64,000 nt of DNA from Isoptericola chiayiensis (lineage in GTDB: Bacteria; Actinomycetota; Actinomycetes; Actinomycetales; Cellulomonadaceae), in assembly GCF_013149805.1 (NCBI RefSeq), contig NZ_JABEZT010000003.1, positions 558,001-622,000 on the forward strand. Direction: 5' to 3'. This document shows, one piece after another, positions 24,908-32,869 of this stretch (the stretch's first letter is position 1; every line of letters starts with the position of its first letter). The translations under genes and the position numbers were made by a program. The notes beneath the pieces are model-generated. The model made no database searches. It was not told where the DNA came from and saw only the letters and a list, made by a program, of their open reading frames with translations.

Positions 24908-25563
24908 CGGGGGTCGGGTGCCTCGTCGCCCTCGCGGTCTGGTGCCTGCTCGCACCGCCCGGACGACCCGGCGTGTCCCGGGACCGGCGCGACGGGCAGG
25001 AGCCGGCCCTGGTGCGTGGCACCGCTGTTCCGCGCGGTGACCGGGCGGCGTCGGACCGCGGGACCCCGGTGCGGGTCGCCGTCACGCAGGTGGCCGGCGT
25101 GCTGCGGACCGGTGCCGCGCCGTCGGACGCGTGGCCGCGTGCGCTGGCCGTGCCCACCACCCGCGACGGACTGCCCGTCGAGGACGAGCTGCGTGCGCGG
25201 CTCGGCGGCGATCGTGCGGCCGCTGCGGCCATGGTCGCGGCGGCACGCCTGTCCCGCGACGTCGGCGCGCCCCTGGGCGGCGTGCTGGACGTCGTCGGCC
25301 AGGCGCTGGTCGCACGCCAGGAGGCCGAGGCGGAACGCGACGCCTCCCTGGCCGGACCCCGCGCGACGGCCAGGGTGCTGGTCTGGCTGCCCGCCCTGGG
25401 GGTGCTGCTTGCCGTCGTGCTCGGCGCCGATCCGTGGGCCACCGCCACCGACGGTGGTGCCGGGACCGCCGCCGTCGGTGGCGGCCTGGCGGCGTTGCTG
25501 GTGGGGCGATGGTGGAGCGGCCGCCTGATGGCCGCCGCCCGGGCCGCGGGGGCCGAGTCGTGA
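24904..25563 (+). CDS. tadB: TadB-like type II secretion F-domain membrane protein
   Basis: A 219-residue inner-membrane platform protein. An N-terminal helix (about 4-18) is followed by a basic cytoplasmic region, then the T2SSF-like helical domain (about 55-150: Arg-Thr-Gly-Ala-Ala-Pro-Ser-Asp-Ala-Trp and Leu-Gly-Gly-Val-Leu-Asp-Val) and two C-terminal membrane segments. It is somewhat shorter than proteobacterial TadB, as is normal for actinobacterial versions. The start overlaps tadA and the stop overlaps tadC, both as GTGA. It forms the cytoplasmic membrane platform with TadC. Confidence 0.88.
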   Translation: MTGVGCLVALAVWCLLAPPGRPGVSRDRRDGQEPALVRGTAVPRGDRAASDRGTPVRVAVTQVAGVLRTGAAPSDAWPRALAVPTTRDGLPVEDELRARLGGDRAAAAAMVAAARLSRDVGAPLGGVLDVVGQALVARQEAEAERDASLAGPRATARVLVWLPALGVLLAVVLGADPWATATDGGAGTAAVGGGLAALLVGRWWSGRLMAAARAAGAES

Positions 25564-26240
25564 GCGGCCTGCCGGTGACCGGGCTGCTGGTGACGGCGTG
25601 CGCCGTCGGGGCGCTCGTGCCCTGGTGGGTCGCCGAGACCGGCGGTCGACGTCGACGGGAGACGCTGGCCCGGTCGCGGTCCGTCGGTGCGCGTGCGGGG
25701 GGGTCGGACGGCGGTCCTCGCCGTGGCGTGGGCAGCACCGGTCCGGCCGGAGCCGGCGGGGCGGGTGGCGACGGGCACCCCGAGGTGGACGTCGTCGTCG
25801 TGCTCGAGCTCGTCGCCGCAGCGGTGCTCGCCGGGGCGGGGCTGCCGCGGGCCCTGCAGGCCGTGGGTCGGGCGACCGGTGGACGGCGCGGACGTGCGCT
25901 CGAGGCAGTCTCCGGCGGGCTGCTGCTCGGTGCGGGATGGGACCCGGCCTGGGACGCCGCGACCGGCCCCGGTGCCCCGGGGGAGGGCACCGGCCGTGCC
26001 CTCGACCCCGTCCGCCGAGGCCTGCGCGCCGCCTGGACGGACGGTGCCGCCCCGCAGGAGGCCCTCCGTGCCGCGGGCGCCGACCTGCTGCACGAACGGC
26101 GGTCGACGGCACGCACGGCAGCGGCGCGGCTCGCCGTCCGCCTCGTGCTGCCCCTGGGCCTGTGCTATCTGCCGGCCTTCGTGCTCGTCGGGCTCACGCC
26201 CGTCCTCCTCGCGCTCGGCCTGGACGTGCTGTCCGGCTGA
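25560..26240 (+). CDS. tadC: TadC-like type II secretion F-domain membrane protein
   Basis: A 226-residue partner of TadB. An N-terminal helix (about 5-25), a basic and Gly-rich linker, then the F-domain core (about 75-185: Glu-Leu-Val-Ala-Ala-Ala-Val-Leu-Ala-Gly-Ala-Gly-Leu-Pro-Arg-Ala-Leu) and a C-terminal hydrophobic pair with Leu-Cys-Tyr-Leu-Pro-Ala-Phe. Leu-Pro-Leu-Gly-Leu-Cys resembles the conserved end of T2SSF proteins. It is the last gene of the GTGA-coupled ssd-tadA-tadB-tadC block; after it comes a 113-bp spacer filled with four hairpins. Confidence 0.87.
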   Translation: MSGLPVTGLLVTACAVGALVPWWVAETGGRRRRETLARSRSVGARAGGSDGGPRRGVGSTGPAGAGGAGGDGHPEVDVVVVLELVAAAVLAGAGLPRALQAVGRATGGRRGRALEAVSGGLLLGAGWDPAWDAATGPGAPGEGTGRALDPVRRGLRAAWTDGAAPQEALRAAGADLLHERRSTARTAAARLAVRLVLPLGLCYLPAFVLVGLTPVLLALGLDVLSG

Positions 26241-26248
26241 CGAGAGCC

Positions 26249-26339
26249 GCACCCGCTCGGGTGCTTCGTCCGGCCGACCGGCCGGACGCCGTGTCGCGAC
26301 CACCCGGTCGCGACGGACAGGCCGGGTCGACACCCGGCC
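26249..26339 (+). promoter_or_regulatory. Four consecutive stem-loops between tadC and the pilin gene
   Basis: Four perfect inverted repeats follow one another: GCACCCG/CGGGTGC (26249-26264), CGTCCGGCC/GGCCGGACG (26267-26288), GTCGCGACC/GGTCGCGAC (26293-26314) and GGCCGGGT/ACCCGGCC (26320-26339). Loops are two to four bases. The series begins 8 bases after the tadC stop and ends at the base before the pilin ribosome site GGGGAAGGAG (26340-26349). It could be an attenuator, an mRNA-processing or stability block that raises pilin over assembly proteins, or a terminator followed by a new promoter. Confidence 0.75.
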
Positions 26340-26353
26340 GGGGAAGGAGAACC

Positions 26354-26620
26354 ATGACCGACACCATCACCCGCGAGGCCGACCAGCCGGCCGGGACCGG
26401 CCGGCTCACCACGGTCGGCGCACCCGTACCCGACGGGGGCCCGGCCCCCGACGGCGCCGCCGCGCCGGACCGGGACACGGAGGCCGGCCTGGCCACCGCC
26501 GAGTACGCCATCGCCACGATCGCCGCCGTCGGGTTCGCCGGTCTGCTCCTGCTGGTGCTGCAGAGCGACACCGTGCGCGGGATGCTCGAGGCGCTCATCG
26601 GCCAGGCGCTGACGGTGTGA
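26354..26620 (+). CDS. DUF4244 / Flp-type pilin precursor
   Basis: An 88-residue small pilin. A long polar leader of about 45 residues precedes Gly-Leu-Ala-Thr-Ala-Glu-Tyr-Ala, the type IV prepilin cleavage context with the conserved Glu-Tyr, followed by one hydrophobic segment (about 50-75) and a short tail. DUF4244 proteins occupy the Flp-pilin position in actinobacterial Tad loci. It has the strongest ribosome site in the locus, consistent with the major subunit being made in excess. The leader is longer than usual. Its stop overlaps the TadE-like start. Confidence 0.9.
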   Translation: MTDTITREADQPAGTGRLTTVGAPVPDGGPAPDGAAAPDRDTEAGLATAEYAIATIAAVGFAGLLLLVLQSDTVRGMLEALIGQALTV

Positions 26621-27030
26621 GCGGCAGCGACCAGGGATCGGTCCTTCCGACGGCGTCGCCGGCGCTCCCCGGGACGGCGGCGCGCCGTCCGGAGGCCGGT
26701 CAGCGAGGTGCCGTCACGGCCGAGCTCGCCGTCGGCATGCCGGTGGTCGTGCTGCTCCTGGTCGCCGTGCTCACGCTCGTGGCCGCGTCCTCCGCCCAGC
26801 TGCGGGCGGCGGACGCGGCCCGGGCGGGGGCGCGGCAGGCCGCGATCGGCCACGACGAGACCGCGGTCCGCGCAGCGGTCACGACGGCCGGCGGCGATCG
26901 GGCGCGGGTGACCGTCGTCGACGAGGGCGACTGGGTCCGCGTCGTGGTCACCCGGCCGGTGGCCGCCGGGTGGCTCGCGGGGTTGCCCGTGCGCGCCACG
27001 GGCGAGGCCGTGGCCTGGGTGGAGCCGTGA
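26617..27030 (+). CDS. TadE family pseudopilin
   Basis: A 137-residue TadE-like protein. After a 30-residue polar leader comes Gly-Gln-Arg-Gly-Ala-Val-Thr-Ala-Glu-Leu-Ala-Val-Gly-Met-Pro, the TadE signature with Glu five residues after the processing site, then one hydrophobic helix (about 48-68). The rest is a periplasmic/extracellular domain. GTG overlaps the pilin stop by four bases and its stop overlaps the next gene start. Probably a minor pilin initiating or capping the pilus. Confidence 0.9.
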   Translation: MSGSDQGSVLPTASPALPGTAARRPEAGQRGAVTAELAVGMPVVVLLLVAVLTLVAASSAQLRAADAARAGARQAAIGHDETAVRAAVTTAGGDRARVTVVDEGDWVRVVVTRPVAAGWLAGLPVRATGEAVAWVEP

Positions 27031-27472
27031 CCCGCACCCCGGCGCGGCACCCGGAACGTGGCGCCGGCACGGTGCTCACCCTCGCGGTCACGTCCGTCCT
27101 GCTGGTCTGCGCCACGGCACTCGCGGCGTTGGGCGCGGCCCAGCAGGCGAGCTCGACGGCGCGGACCGCCGCAGACCTGGCGGCGCTCGCCGGAGCGGGC
27201 GCCGTGCGGTGGGGACAGGACCCCTGCGCGACGGCGGACCGCGCGGCGGAGCGCAACGGGGCCGAGGTCGTCGCGTGCGAGGTCGAGGGCGGTGGCGTCG
27301 TCACCGTCACCACCCGCCGGCAGGCGCGGGGGATCGCCGGCTGGGGCGGCCGCGCCCGGGCAACCGCCCGTGCCGGACCCGCGAGCGCGGCACCGGCGAG
27401 CTCGGCACCGGCGAGCGGCGCGCCGCCGAGCAGCGAGGGCTCCGCCCCGGCGGACCGGTCAGCTCGGGTTGA
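27027..27472 (+). CDS. Rv3654c/TadF-like pseudopilin, 3' end unclear (no in-frame stop)
   Basis: The first 110 residues are a typical TadE-like/Rv3654c family protein: leader ending in Glu-Arg-Gly-Ala-Gly-Thr-Val, one helix (about 17-40), Ala-Ala-Asp-Leu-Ala-Ala-Leu-Ala, and a cysteine pair (about 68 and 84). The reading frame then has no stop until 28841, far inside two genes on the opposite strand, so the real end is unknown. A stop exists at 27470-27472 in the frame two bases over, reached if one base were gained or lost in the GC-rich repeat at about 27380-27430 (repeated GCACCGGCGAGC). The coordinate given is that shifted end. Either a frameshift mutation, a sequence error or a genuine odd C-terminus. 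Confidence 0.55.
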
Positions 27473-28325
27473 CGCGGTACAGCTTGGAGCGCTCCTCGAT
27501 GAGCCGTGCGCGGGCCAGGCGCGGCTTGTCGGAGCCGTCGCGGATCACCGAGCCGGCGGCCTCGAACTCCACGAGGAAGTCCAGGGCCCACGCGACGTCG
27601 GCCGGGGCGGGGGAGAGCACCTCGTTGACCACGGCCGGCTGCTCCAGGTCGAGGCAGATGCGGCCGGTCATGCCGAGGGCGACGGCGTCGCCGGACTGCT
27701 CGCGCAGCAGCGGGTGGCTGGAACCGACCGTGGGGCCGTCGATCGGCCCGGACAGCCCGCCGATGCGGCTGGCGACGACGAGCCGGGACCGGGGGTAGGC
27801 CATCGCGAGGGGCTCGTTCGCGGCGCCGGTGTCCCGCCGGTAGTCGCCGGAGCCGAACGCGAGGCGGAACGCGCCGGGCGCCGTGGCGATGCCGACGGCC
27901 TCCTCGATGCCGAGCGCCGACTCCACCAGCGGGATCACGGGCACGTCGCCGCCGAGCCGCTGGACGGTGTCGACCACCTGGTCGGGGCTCTCGGTCTTGG
28001 CGAGCATCACCCCGCACAGGCCCTCGGCGTCGCGCAGGGCGCGCATGTCGTCGCCCCAGGCGTCCGAACCGCGTTCGTTGACGCGGACCCAGGCGCGCCC
28101 GCCGCCGGCGAACCAGTCCAGCACGCCGCGGCGTGCCTCGTCCTTGCGGGAGTCGTCGACGGCGTCCTCGCAGTCGAGGACGAGCTGGTCGGCGCGGCAG
28201 AGCTGGGCGGCGTCGAAGTCGTCGCGGCGCAGGGCCGACAGCAGCAGCCAGGACCGCGCGTGGGCGGGGGCGACGCGCGTCGACTCGCGGGTGGCGCGCA
28301 GGGTGGTGATCTCGTCGTCGGTCAC
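27459..28325 (-). CDS. HpcH/HpaI aldolase / CitE-like lyase
   Basis: A 288-residue TIM-barrel enzyme of the citrate lyase beta-subunit-like family, which cleaves or forms C-C bonds in (3S)-malyl-CoA, citramalyl-CoA and related acyl-CoAs. Visible are Leu-Val-Leu-Asp-Cys-Glu-Asp-Ala-Val (Mg2+ and substrate site, about 48-56), Arg-Val-Asn, Val-Met-Leu-Ala-Lys-Thr-Glu-Ser, Ile-Pro-Leu-Val-Glu-Ser-Ala-Leu-Gly and Leu-Ala-Phe-Gly-Ser-Gly-Asp-Tyr. No CitD/CitF partners are near, so it is a stand-alone CitE homologue. The GTG start is 11 bp downstream of the helicase stop, so both may be one unit. Confidence 0.9.
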   Translation of the reverse strand: MTDDEITTLRATRESTRVAPAHARSWLLLSALRRDDFDAAQLCRADQLVLDCEDAVDDSRKDEARRGVLDWFAGGGRAWVRVNERGSDAWGDDMRALRDAEGLCGVMLAKTESPDQVVDTVQRLGGDVPVIPLVESALGIEEAVGIATAPGAFRLAFGSGDYRRDTGAANEPLAMAYPRSRLVVASRIGGLSGPIDGPTVGSSHPLLREQSGDAVALGMTGRICLDLEQPAVVNEVLSPAPADVAWALDFLVEFEAAGSVIRDGSDKPRLARARLIEERSKLYRVNPS

Positions 28326-28335
28326 CCGCACGATC

Positions 28336-30876
28336 CTAGGTGCCGACCGGCGCGTGGGACAGCACCGCGTCGAGGACGCGCACCGCGCCCGCCTTGTCGA
28401 GCGGGGAGTTGTCGTTGCCGCACTTCGGCGACTGGACGCAGGCCGGGCAGCCGTCGGGGCACGGGCAGGCCGCCACGGCGTCCCGCACGGCGCGCAGCCA
28501 CCGCTCGCCCTGCTCGTAGCCGCGCTCCGCGAACCCGGCGCCGCCCGGGTAGGCGTCGTAGACGAACACGGTGGCCTCCCCGGTGTCGGGGTGCAGGTCG
28601 GTGGACACCCCGCCGAGGTCCCACCGGTCGCAGGTGGCCAGCAGGGGCAGGATGCCGATCGCGGCGTGCTCGGCGGCGTGCAGCGCCCCCGGTGCCGCGT
28701 CGGCGTCGACACCGGCCGCCCGCAGCACGTGGTCCGGCACGGACCACCACACCGCCGTGGTGCCGAGGGTGCGCTCCGGCAACTCGAGCGGCTCCGTGTC
28801 GAGCACCTGCATGTCGGGCACGCGGCGACGCTGGAAGCTGACGACCTGGCTGGTCACCTCCACCGGTCCGAGCCCCCACGTCACCGGACCCCACTCCCGC
28901 CCGCGGGCGGGCGGCGAGCCCTCCGGCGCGGGGTGCGCCGGGTCACCGGCCTCCGCGAGCGCGATCTCCATGACCTCGCGCGACCAGGTCGCGTGGTCGA
29001 CGTCGCGGCGCACCACGAGCGCCACGTGGTCGGCCAGGTCCAGGCGGTCGACGACGAACGTGACGCCCTGGTGCACGTACACGGCGCCGTCGTGCACCTG
29101 ACCGTCGGCGGACCCGGCGTCCACGGTGCCGAGCAGCCGGCCCGTGGTGGCCTCGACGACGCGCACCGGCTGTCCGCCCGAGCCCCGCAGGTCCGCCATC
29201 GAGGCGGCGGGCTGGGCGTGTGTCCAGTACCAGCCTGACGGACGCCGGCGCAGCAGGCCGCGGGCCACCAGCACGTCGAGCACCTCGCGCACCTGCCCCC
29301 GGTCGCCGAACCGGTCGAGGTCCTCGCCGCGCAGCGCCACCTCCTGGGCGGCCGCGCACAGCTGCGGCGCCAGGACGTACGGGTTGGCCGGGTCGAACAC
29401 CGTCGCCTCCAGCGGCGCGTCGAACACGGCCTCCGGGTGCGTCACCAGGTAGGTGTCCAGGGGGTCCTCGCGGGCCACGAACGCCACCAGCCCGTCCGCC
29501 CCGGCGCGGCCGGCGCGACCGGCCTGCTGCCACAACGACATCCGCGTCCCGGGCCAGCCGGCCACGAGCACCGCGTCCAGTCCCGAGATGTCGACCCCGA
29601 GCTCCAGCGCGTTGGTGGTGGCCAGACCCAGCAGCTCACCGGTGCGCAGCGCCTGCTCCAGCTCGCGGCGCTCCTCGGGCAGGTAGCCGCCGCGGTAGGC
29701 GGCGATCCGCCCGACCAGCGCAGGGTCCACCGGCCTCAGGTGGTCGCGCGTCTGCTGCGCCACGGACTCGGCGCCGCGCCGGGACCGCGTGAACGCCAGG
29801 GTGCGGGCCCCGTGCGCCGCCAGGTCGGCCAGCAGGTCGGCCACCTCCGCCGTCGCCGAGCGGCGCGGGTGGTCCGCAGCGCCCCGCACCGTGAGCACCT
29901 GGTCGGCCTCGTGCGCGGTGGGGTCCAGAGGGTCGGGCAGCGCCCACGGGTCCGCGGCCGGGTCGACGTCGCCCGCACCGGAGCGCTCCAGACCCGCAGA
30001 GGCGATCTCGGGCGGCTGCCACAGGGCGACGGTCCGCCGCCCCGAGGGCGAGGAGTCCCGGGTCACCGCGGTGACCCGGTCGACGGGCACGCCGATCAGT
30101 CGTGCGGCGCTCGCGGCGGGGTCGGCGCTGGTGGCGCTGGCGACGACGATCGTGGGCGGCCGTCCGCCGTGGTGCTCCACCAGCCGCGCGAGGCGACGCA
30201 GCACCAGGGAGACGTGGGCGCCGAAGACCCCGCGGTAGGCGTGCCCCTCGTCGACGACGACGTGGCGCAGCCCGCGCAGCAGGCGTCCCCACCGGCGGTG
30301 CGCGGGCAGCAGGGCGAAGTGCAGGAAGTCGGGGTTGGTCAGCACGACGTCCGCGTGCTCGACGATCCAGCGGCGCTCCTCGGCGGGGGTGTCGCCGTCG
30401 CAGGTGGCGGCACGCACGTCGCGCGCCCCGGCGGCGTCGAGCAGGCGCGTCAGCGCACCGTGCTGGTCCGCGGCGAGCGCCTTGGTGGGGGACAGGTAGA
30501 GCACGGTGCTGCGCCGTCCGACGGTCTCGATGCGGCCGGCGTCGCTCGCGGGCAGGTCGCGTCCTGCGCGGACGGCGGTCAGGGCCGGCAGCCAGAAGCC
30601 GAGCGACTTGCCCGACCCGGTGGAGGTCGCCAGGGCCACGTGCCGGTCCTGGTGCAGGGCGTCGGCGGCCTCGACCTGGTGCCGCCAGGGCCTCTCGACG
30701 CCCAGGGCGCGGTAGCCGGCGACGAGCCCGGGGTCGGCCCAGGCGGGCCAGTCGGAGTGCTCCCCGGTCCGGGCGGGCAGGGTGCGCACGTGCGTGAGGC
30801 GGTCGGCGCGGGCGCCGTGGGCGGTCAGGACGTCGAGCAGCGGGTGGTCCGCGGGGGTCGGCTCGGCTCGGTGCAC
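28336..30876 (-). CDS. DEAD/DEAH-box helicase with C-terminal DUF1998 zinc-binding domain (MrfA/YprA-like)
   Basis: An 846-residue SF2 helicase. Motif I is Ser-Thr-Gly-Ser-Gly-Lys-Ser (about 84-90), motif II Val-Val-Asp-Glu-Gly-His, motif III Val-Ala-Ser-Ala-Thr and motif VI Gln-Gln-Ala-Gly-Arg-Ala-Gly-Arg. The C-terminal DUF1998 domain carries the four-cysteine cluster Cys-Pro-Cys-Pro-Asp-Gly-Cys-Pro-Ala-Cys-Val-Gln-Ser-Pro-Lys-Cys. Relatives such as Bacillus MrfA act in an excision pathway for mitomycin-type crosslinks, and MrfB is often adjacent; no MrfB-like exonuclease is seen here. GTG at 30876 is chosen for the conserved start of the fold; upstream sequence is not conserved-looking. 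Confidence 0.94.
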   Translation of the reverse strand: MHRAEPTPADHPLLDVLTAHGARADRLTHVRTLPARTGEHSDWPAWADPGLVAGYRALGVERPWRHQVEAADALHQDRHVALATSTGSGKSLGFWLPALTAVRAGRDLPASDAGRIETVGRRSTVLYLSPTKALAADQHGALTRLLDAAGARDVRAATCDGDTPAEERRWIVEHADVVLTNPDFLHFALLPAHRRWGRLLRGLRHVVVDEGHAYRGVFGAHVSLVLRRLARLVEHHGGRPPTIVVASATSADPAASAARLIGVPVDRVTAVTRDSSPSGRRTVALWQPPEIASAGLERSGAGDVDPAADPWALPDPLDPTAHEADQVLTVRGAADHPRRSATAEVADLLADLAAHGARTLAFTRSRRGAESVAQQTRDHLRPVDPALVGRIAAYRGGYLPEERRELEQALRTGELLGLATTNALELGVDISGLDAVLVAGWPGTRMSLWQQAGRAGRAGADGLVAFVAREDPLDTYLVTHPEAVFDAPLEATVFDPANPYVLAPQLCAAAQEVALRGEDLDRFGDRGQVREVLDVLVARGLLRRRPSGWYWTHAQPAASMADLRGSGGQPVRVVEATTGRLLGTVDAGSADGQVHDGAVYVHQGVTFVVDRLDLADHVALVVRRDVDHATWSREVMEIALAEAGDPAHPAPEGSPPARGREWGPVTWGLGPVEVTSQVVSFQRRRVPDMQVLDTEPLELPERTLGTTAVWWSVPDHVLRAAGVDADAAPGALHAAEHAAIGILPLLATCDRWDLGGVSTDLHPDTGEATVFVYDAYPGGAGFAERGYEQGERWLRAVRDAVAACPCPDGCPACVQSPKCGNDNSPLDKAGAVRVLDAVLSHAPVGT

Positions 30877-31064
30877 GCCGCACAGTGTGGCACCGCGGCA
30901 GAACCTCAGGGTTGTCGCGAGATCCTCAAGGCTGACTTCTCCGCGTCCACCATCTCGCTCAGGATCCCCGCAGGAGCCCCCGGATCGGCGCAGATGTGCG
31001 CCCGCGGCACCCAATACTCCTCGTCGGAGATGCACGGTTCACGACCGACAGGAGCACGACCACC

Positions 31065-31913
31065 ATGAAGAAGACGCTCGTCGCCGCGGGTGCCGCCGGC
31101 CTCGTCCTGGCCCCTGTTGCCGCATGGGCCGCTGGCTCGGACGACCCCACGCCCTACACCGTGACTGCGAGTGGTCTGCAGCTGCCGGAGTCCGAGACGT
31201 TCCACGACAGTGGGCACGTGAACATCCGATACACGGTCGACGGTCAGGAACGCGCCGTGGGGATCCACTTCGAGGCGCTCAACAACCAGCCCTCCGGGGT
31301 GTGGATCGGGGAGTCGTACCTGCCGTGGACTGCCCTGGTCAGTGAGACCGACTTCTGCATCACGTGGGTACAGGTCTCCCAGTTCAACGAGCACTTCGGC
31401 GAGGGCGGTCAGGACCCGGTATGCACGACGACCGAGCCTGCGGAGCCGACCGAGCCTGCGGAGCCGACCGAGCCGACGGAGCCGACGGAGCCGACGGAGC
31501 CTGCCGAGCCGACGGAGCCGACGGAGCCTGCCGAGCCTGCGGAGCCGACGGAGCCGACGGAGCCGACCGAGCCTGCCGAGCCTGCGGAGCCGACCGAGCC
31601 TGCGGAGCCGACGGAGCCGACCGAGCCTGCGGAGCCGACGGAGCCGACCGAGCCGACGGAGCCTGCGGAGCCGACCGAGCCTGCGGAGCCGACGGAGCCG
31701 ACCGAGCCGACGGAGCCGACCGAGCCTGCGGAGCCGACCGAGCCCGCCGAGCCGACGGAGCCTGCCGAGCCGACGGAGCCTGCCGCCGAGGTCGTCCCGA
31801 CGGCGTCATCGACCCTGCCGCAGACCGGCTCCGGGACCGCGGCGCTCGCGCTGACCGCCGCGGCGTCGGCGCTCGCGGGTCTCGTGGTGATGGCGATCCG
31901 TCGACGGGTCTGA
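31065..31913 (+). CDS. LPXTG-anchored surface protein with Thr/Ala-Glu-Pro repeats
   Basis: A 282-residue exported protein. Signal peptide (about 1-23, cleavage after Ala-Trp-Ala). Residues 25-120 form a small unrecognised domain with two cysteines that could pair. About 39 tandem tripeptides of Thr-Glu-Pro or Ala-Glu-Pro follow, an extended acidic stalk. The end has Leu-Pro-Gln-Thr-Gly, a hydrophobic segment and Arg-Arg-Arg-Val, the sortase cell-wall sorting signal. GGAG lies 10 bases before the ATG. It is divergent from the DUF1998 helicase and followed by an Rpf-like gene. No sortase gene is in the window. Confidence 0.92.
   Translation: MKKTLVAAGAAGLVLAPVAAWAAGSDDPTPYTVTASGLQLPESETFHDSGHVNIRYTVDGQERAVGIHFEALNNQPSGVWIGESYLPWTALVSETDFCITWVQVSQFNEHFGEGGQDPVCTTTEPAEPTEPAEPTEPTEPTEPTEPAEPTEPTEPAEPAEPTEPTEPTEPAEPAEPTEPAEPTEPTEPAEPTEPTEPTEPAEPTEPAEPTEPTEPTEPTEPAEPTEPAEPTEPAEPTEPAAEVVPTASSTLPQTGSGTAALALTAAASALAGLVVMAIRRRV
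31431..31785 (+). repeat. 9-bp tandem repeat block encoding TEP/AEP
   Basis: About 39 copies of a nine-base unit of the form ACS-GAG-CCS or GCS-GAG-CCK occur without interruption. Third positions vary between C, G and T, so the units are not identical but the first two positions are almost invariant. All frames remain open, which creates several false reading frames on both strands. Such arrays expand and contract easily. Confidence 0.9.
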
Positions 31914-32035
31914 CCGGGGTCCAGGCGGCGCATCGTCCGGGTCCGTCCGGTTCGCCCGACGGGCGGTGCGCGAGTCCCGAGGGGGTCTCGTGAAGGGGCT
32001 CGTTATCGTTTCGTGATCATCGTTCCCTGGTAGCC

Positions 32036-32836
32036 ATGCCCACACTCCTGCCGCGGCGCGTCGCCGCCACCGTCGCGACCGTTGCCGCCGCGGCCCTCGT
32101 TCCGCTGACGGTCGCCCCGGCGTCGGCGAACCCTGTTACCGCCGCCGCGGCACCCACGGTGTCCACCGCCGTCGGGCCGGTGCAGACCGCGCCCGCCCAG
32201 CGCTCGGTGCGCTGGGTCAAGGCCGACCGCGCCAAGGTCACCGCCAAGCGCAGCCCGTCCAGCCGGCGCGTCGCCCGGCCCGACGACGGCACTCGCCTCG
32301 TCGTGCTGGACCGCGCGCCGAAGCGGCTCCAGGTGCGCCTGCCCGGCGGTCGGAAGGGCTGGGTCGCCAAGAAGCAGGTCACGACCGTGCCGCTGCGGGA
32401 CATCACCGGCAAGCGGTACACGACGAAGCGCGTGCGCGTCACGAAGAACATCAACGCGTCGTCGCGGACCGTCACCCGCGCCGCCCTCGGGTCGAAGGTC
32501 GTCAAGCTGGCCCGCACCACGCAGCGCCCGACCACCCGGGTCAAGGTCAGGCTGCCCGGCGGCCGCACCGGCTGGGTCTCGGCCGGGCGGCTGACGAAGC
32601 GCGACGTCTGGGGTCAGCTCGCGCAGTGCGAGTCCGGGGGTCGGGTGCACATCAGCACCGGCAACGGGTACTACGGCATGTACCAGTTCACCGCGCGCAC
32701 CTGGCGCTCGGTCGGCGGGCGCGGGCTGCCGCACCGCCACGGCGCGCGGGAGCAGACCAAGCGTGCGCAGATCCTGCAGGCCCGCGCCGGGTGGGGGCAG
32801 TGGCCGCACTGCACCCGCAAGCTCGGCCTGCGCTGA
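32036..32836 (+). CDS. Rpf-like transglycosylase with two SH3b repeats
   Basis: A 266-residue secreted protein. Signal peptide about 1-31 (Ala-Ser-Ala cleavage). Two SH3b-like repeats (about 55-120 and 128-195) share the core Val-Arg/Lys-Leu-Pro-Gly-Gly-Arg-x-Gly-Trp-Val. The C-terminal 75 residues are a resuscitation-promoting-factor type catalytic domain: Trp-Gly-Gln-Leu-Ala-Gln-Cys-Glu-Ser-Gly-Gly with the catalytic Glu, then Gly-Tyr-Tyr-Gly-Met-Tyr-Gln-Phe, ending with the second Cys. Rpf enzymes cut peptidoglycan and wake dormant cells. The protein is strongly basic. The sequence before the gene (CGTTATCG then TTTCGTGATC) is AT-rich and may be regulatory. Confidence 0.92.
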   Translation: MPTLLPRRVAATVATVAAAALVPLTVAPASANPVTAAAAPTVSTAVGPVQTAPAQRSVRWVKADRAKVTAKRSPSSRRVARPDDGTRLVVLDRAPKRLQVRLPGGRKGWVAKKQVTTVPLRDITGKRYTTKRVRVTKNINASSRTVTRAALGSKVVKLARTTQRPTTRVKVRLPGGRTGWVSAGRLTKRDVWGQLAQCESGGRVHISTGNGYYGMYQFTARTWRSVGGRGLPHRHGAREQTKRAQILQARAGWGQWPHCTRKLGLR

Positions 32837-32869
32837 TCCCCGCGGGCGCGGGCGCGGGCCGAGCGCCGG

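Noticed and set aside
31342-31993. Several open frames within the EPT/EPA repeat region on both strands
   Set aside because: The 9-bp repeat leaves all frames open; only the LPXTG frame has signal peptide and sorting signal.
31914-32035. Cyclic-di-AMP (ydaO) riboswitch before the Rpf-like gene
   Set aside because: The leader is short and I cannot find the conserved ydaO elements; only AT-rich bases are visible.
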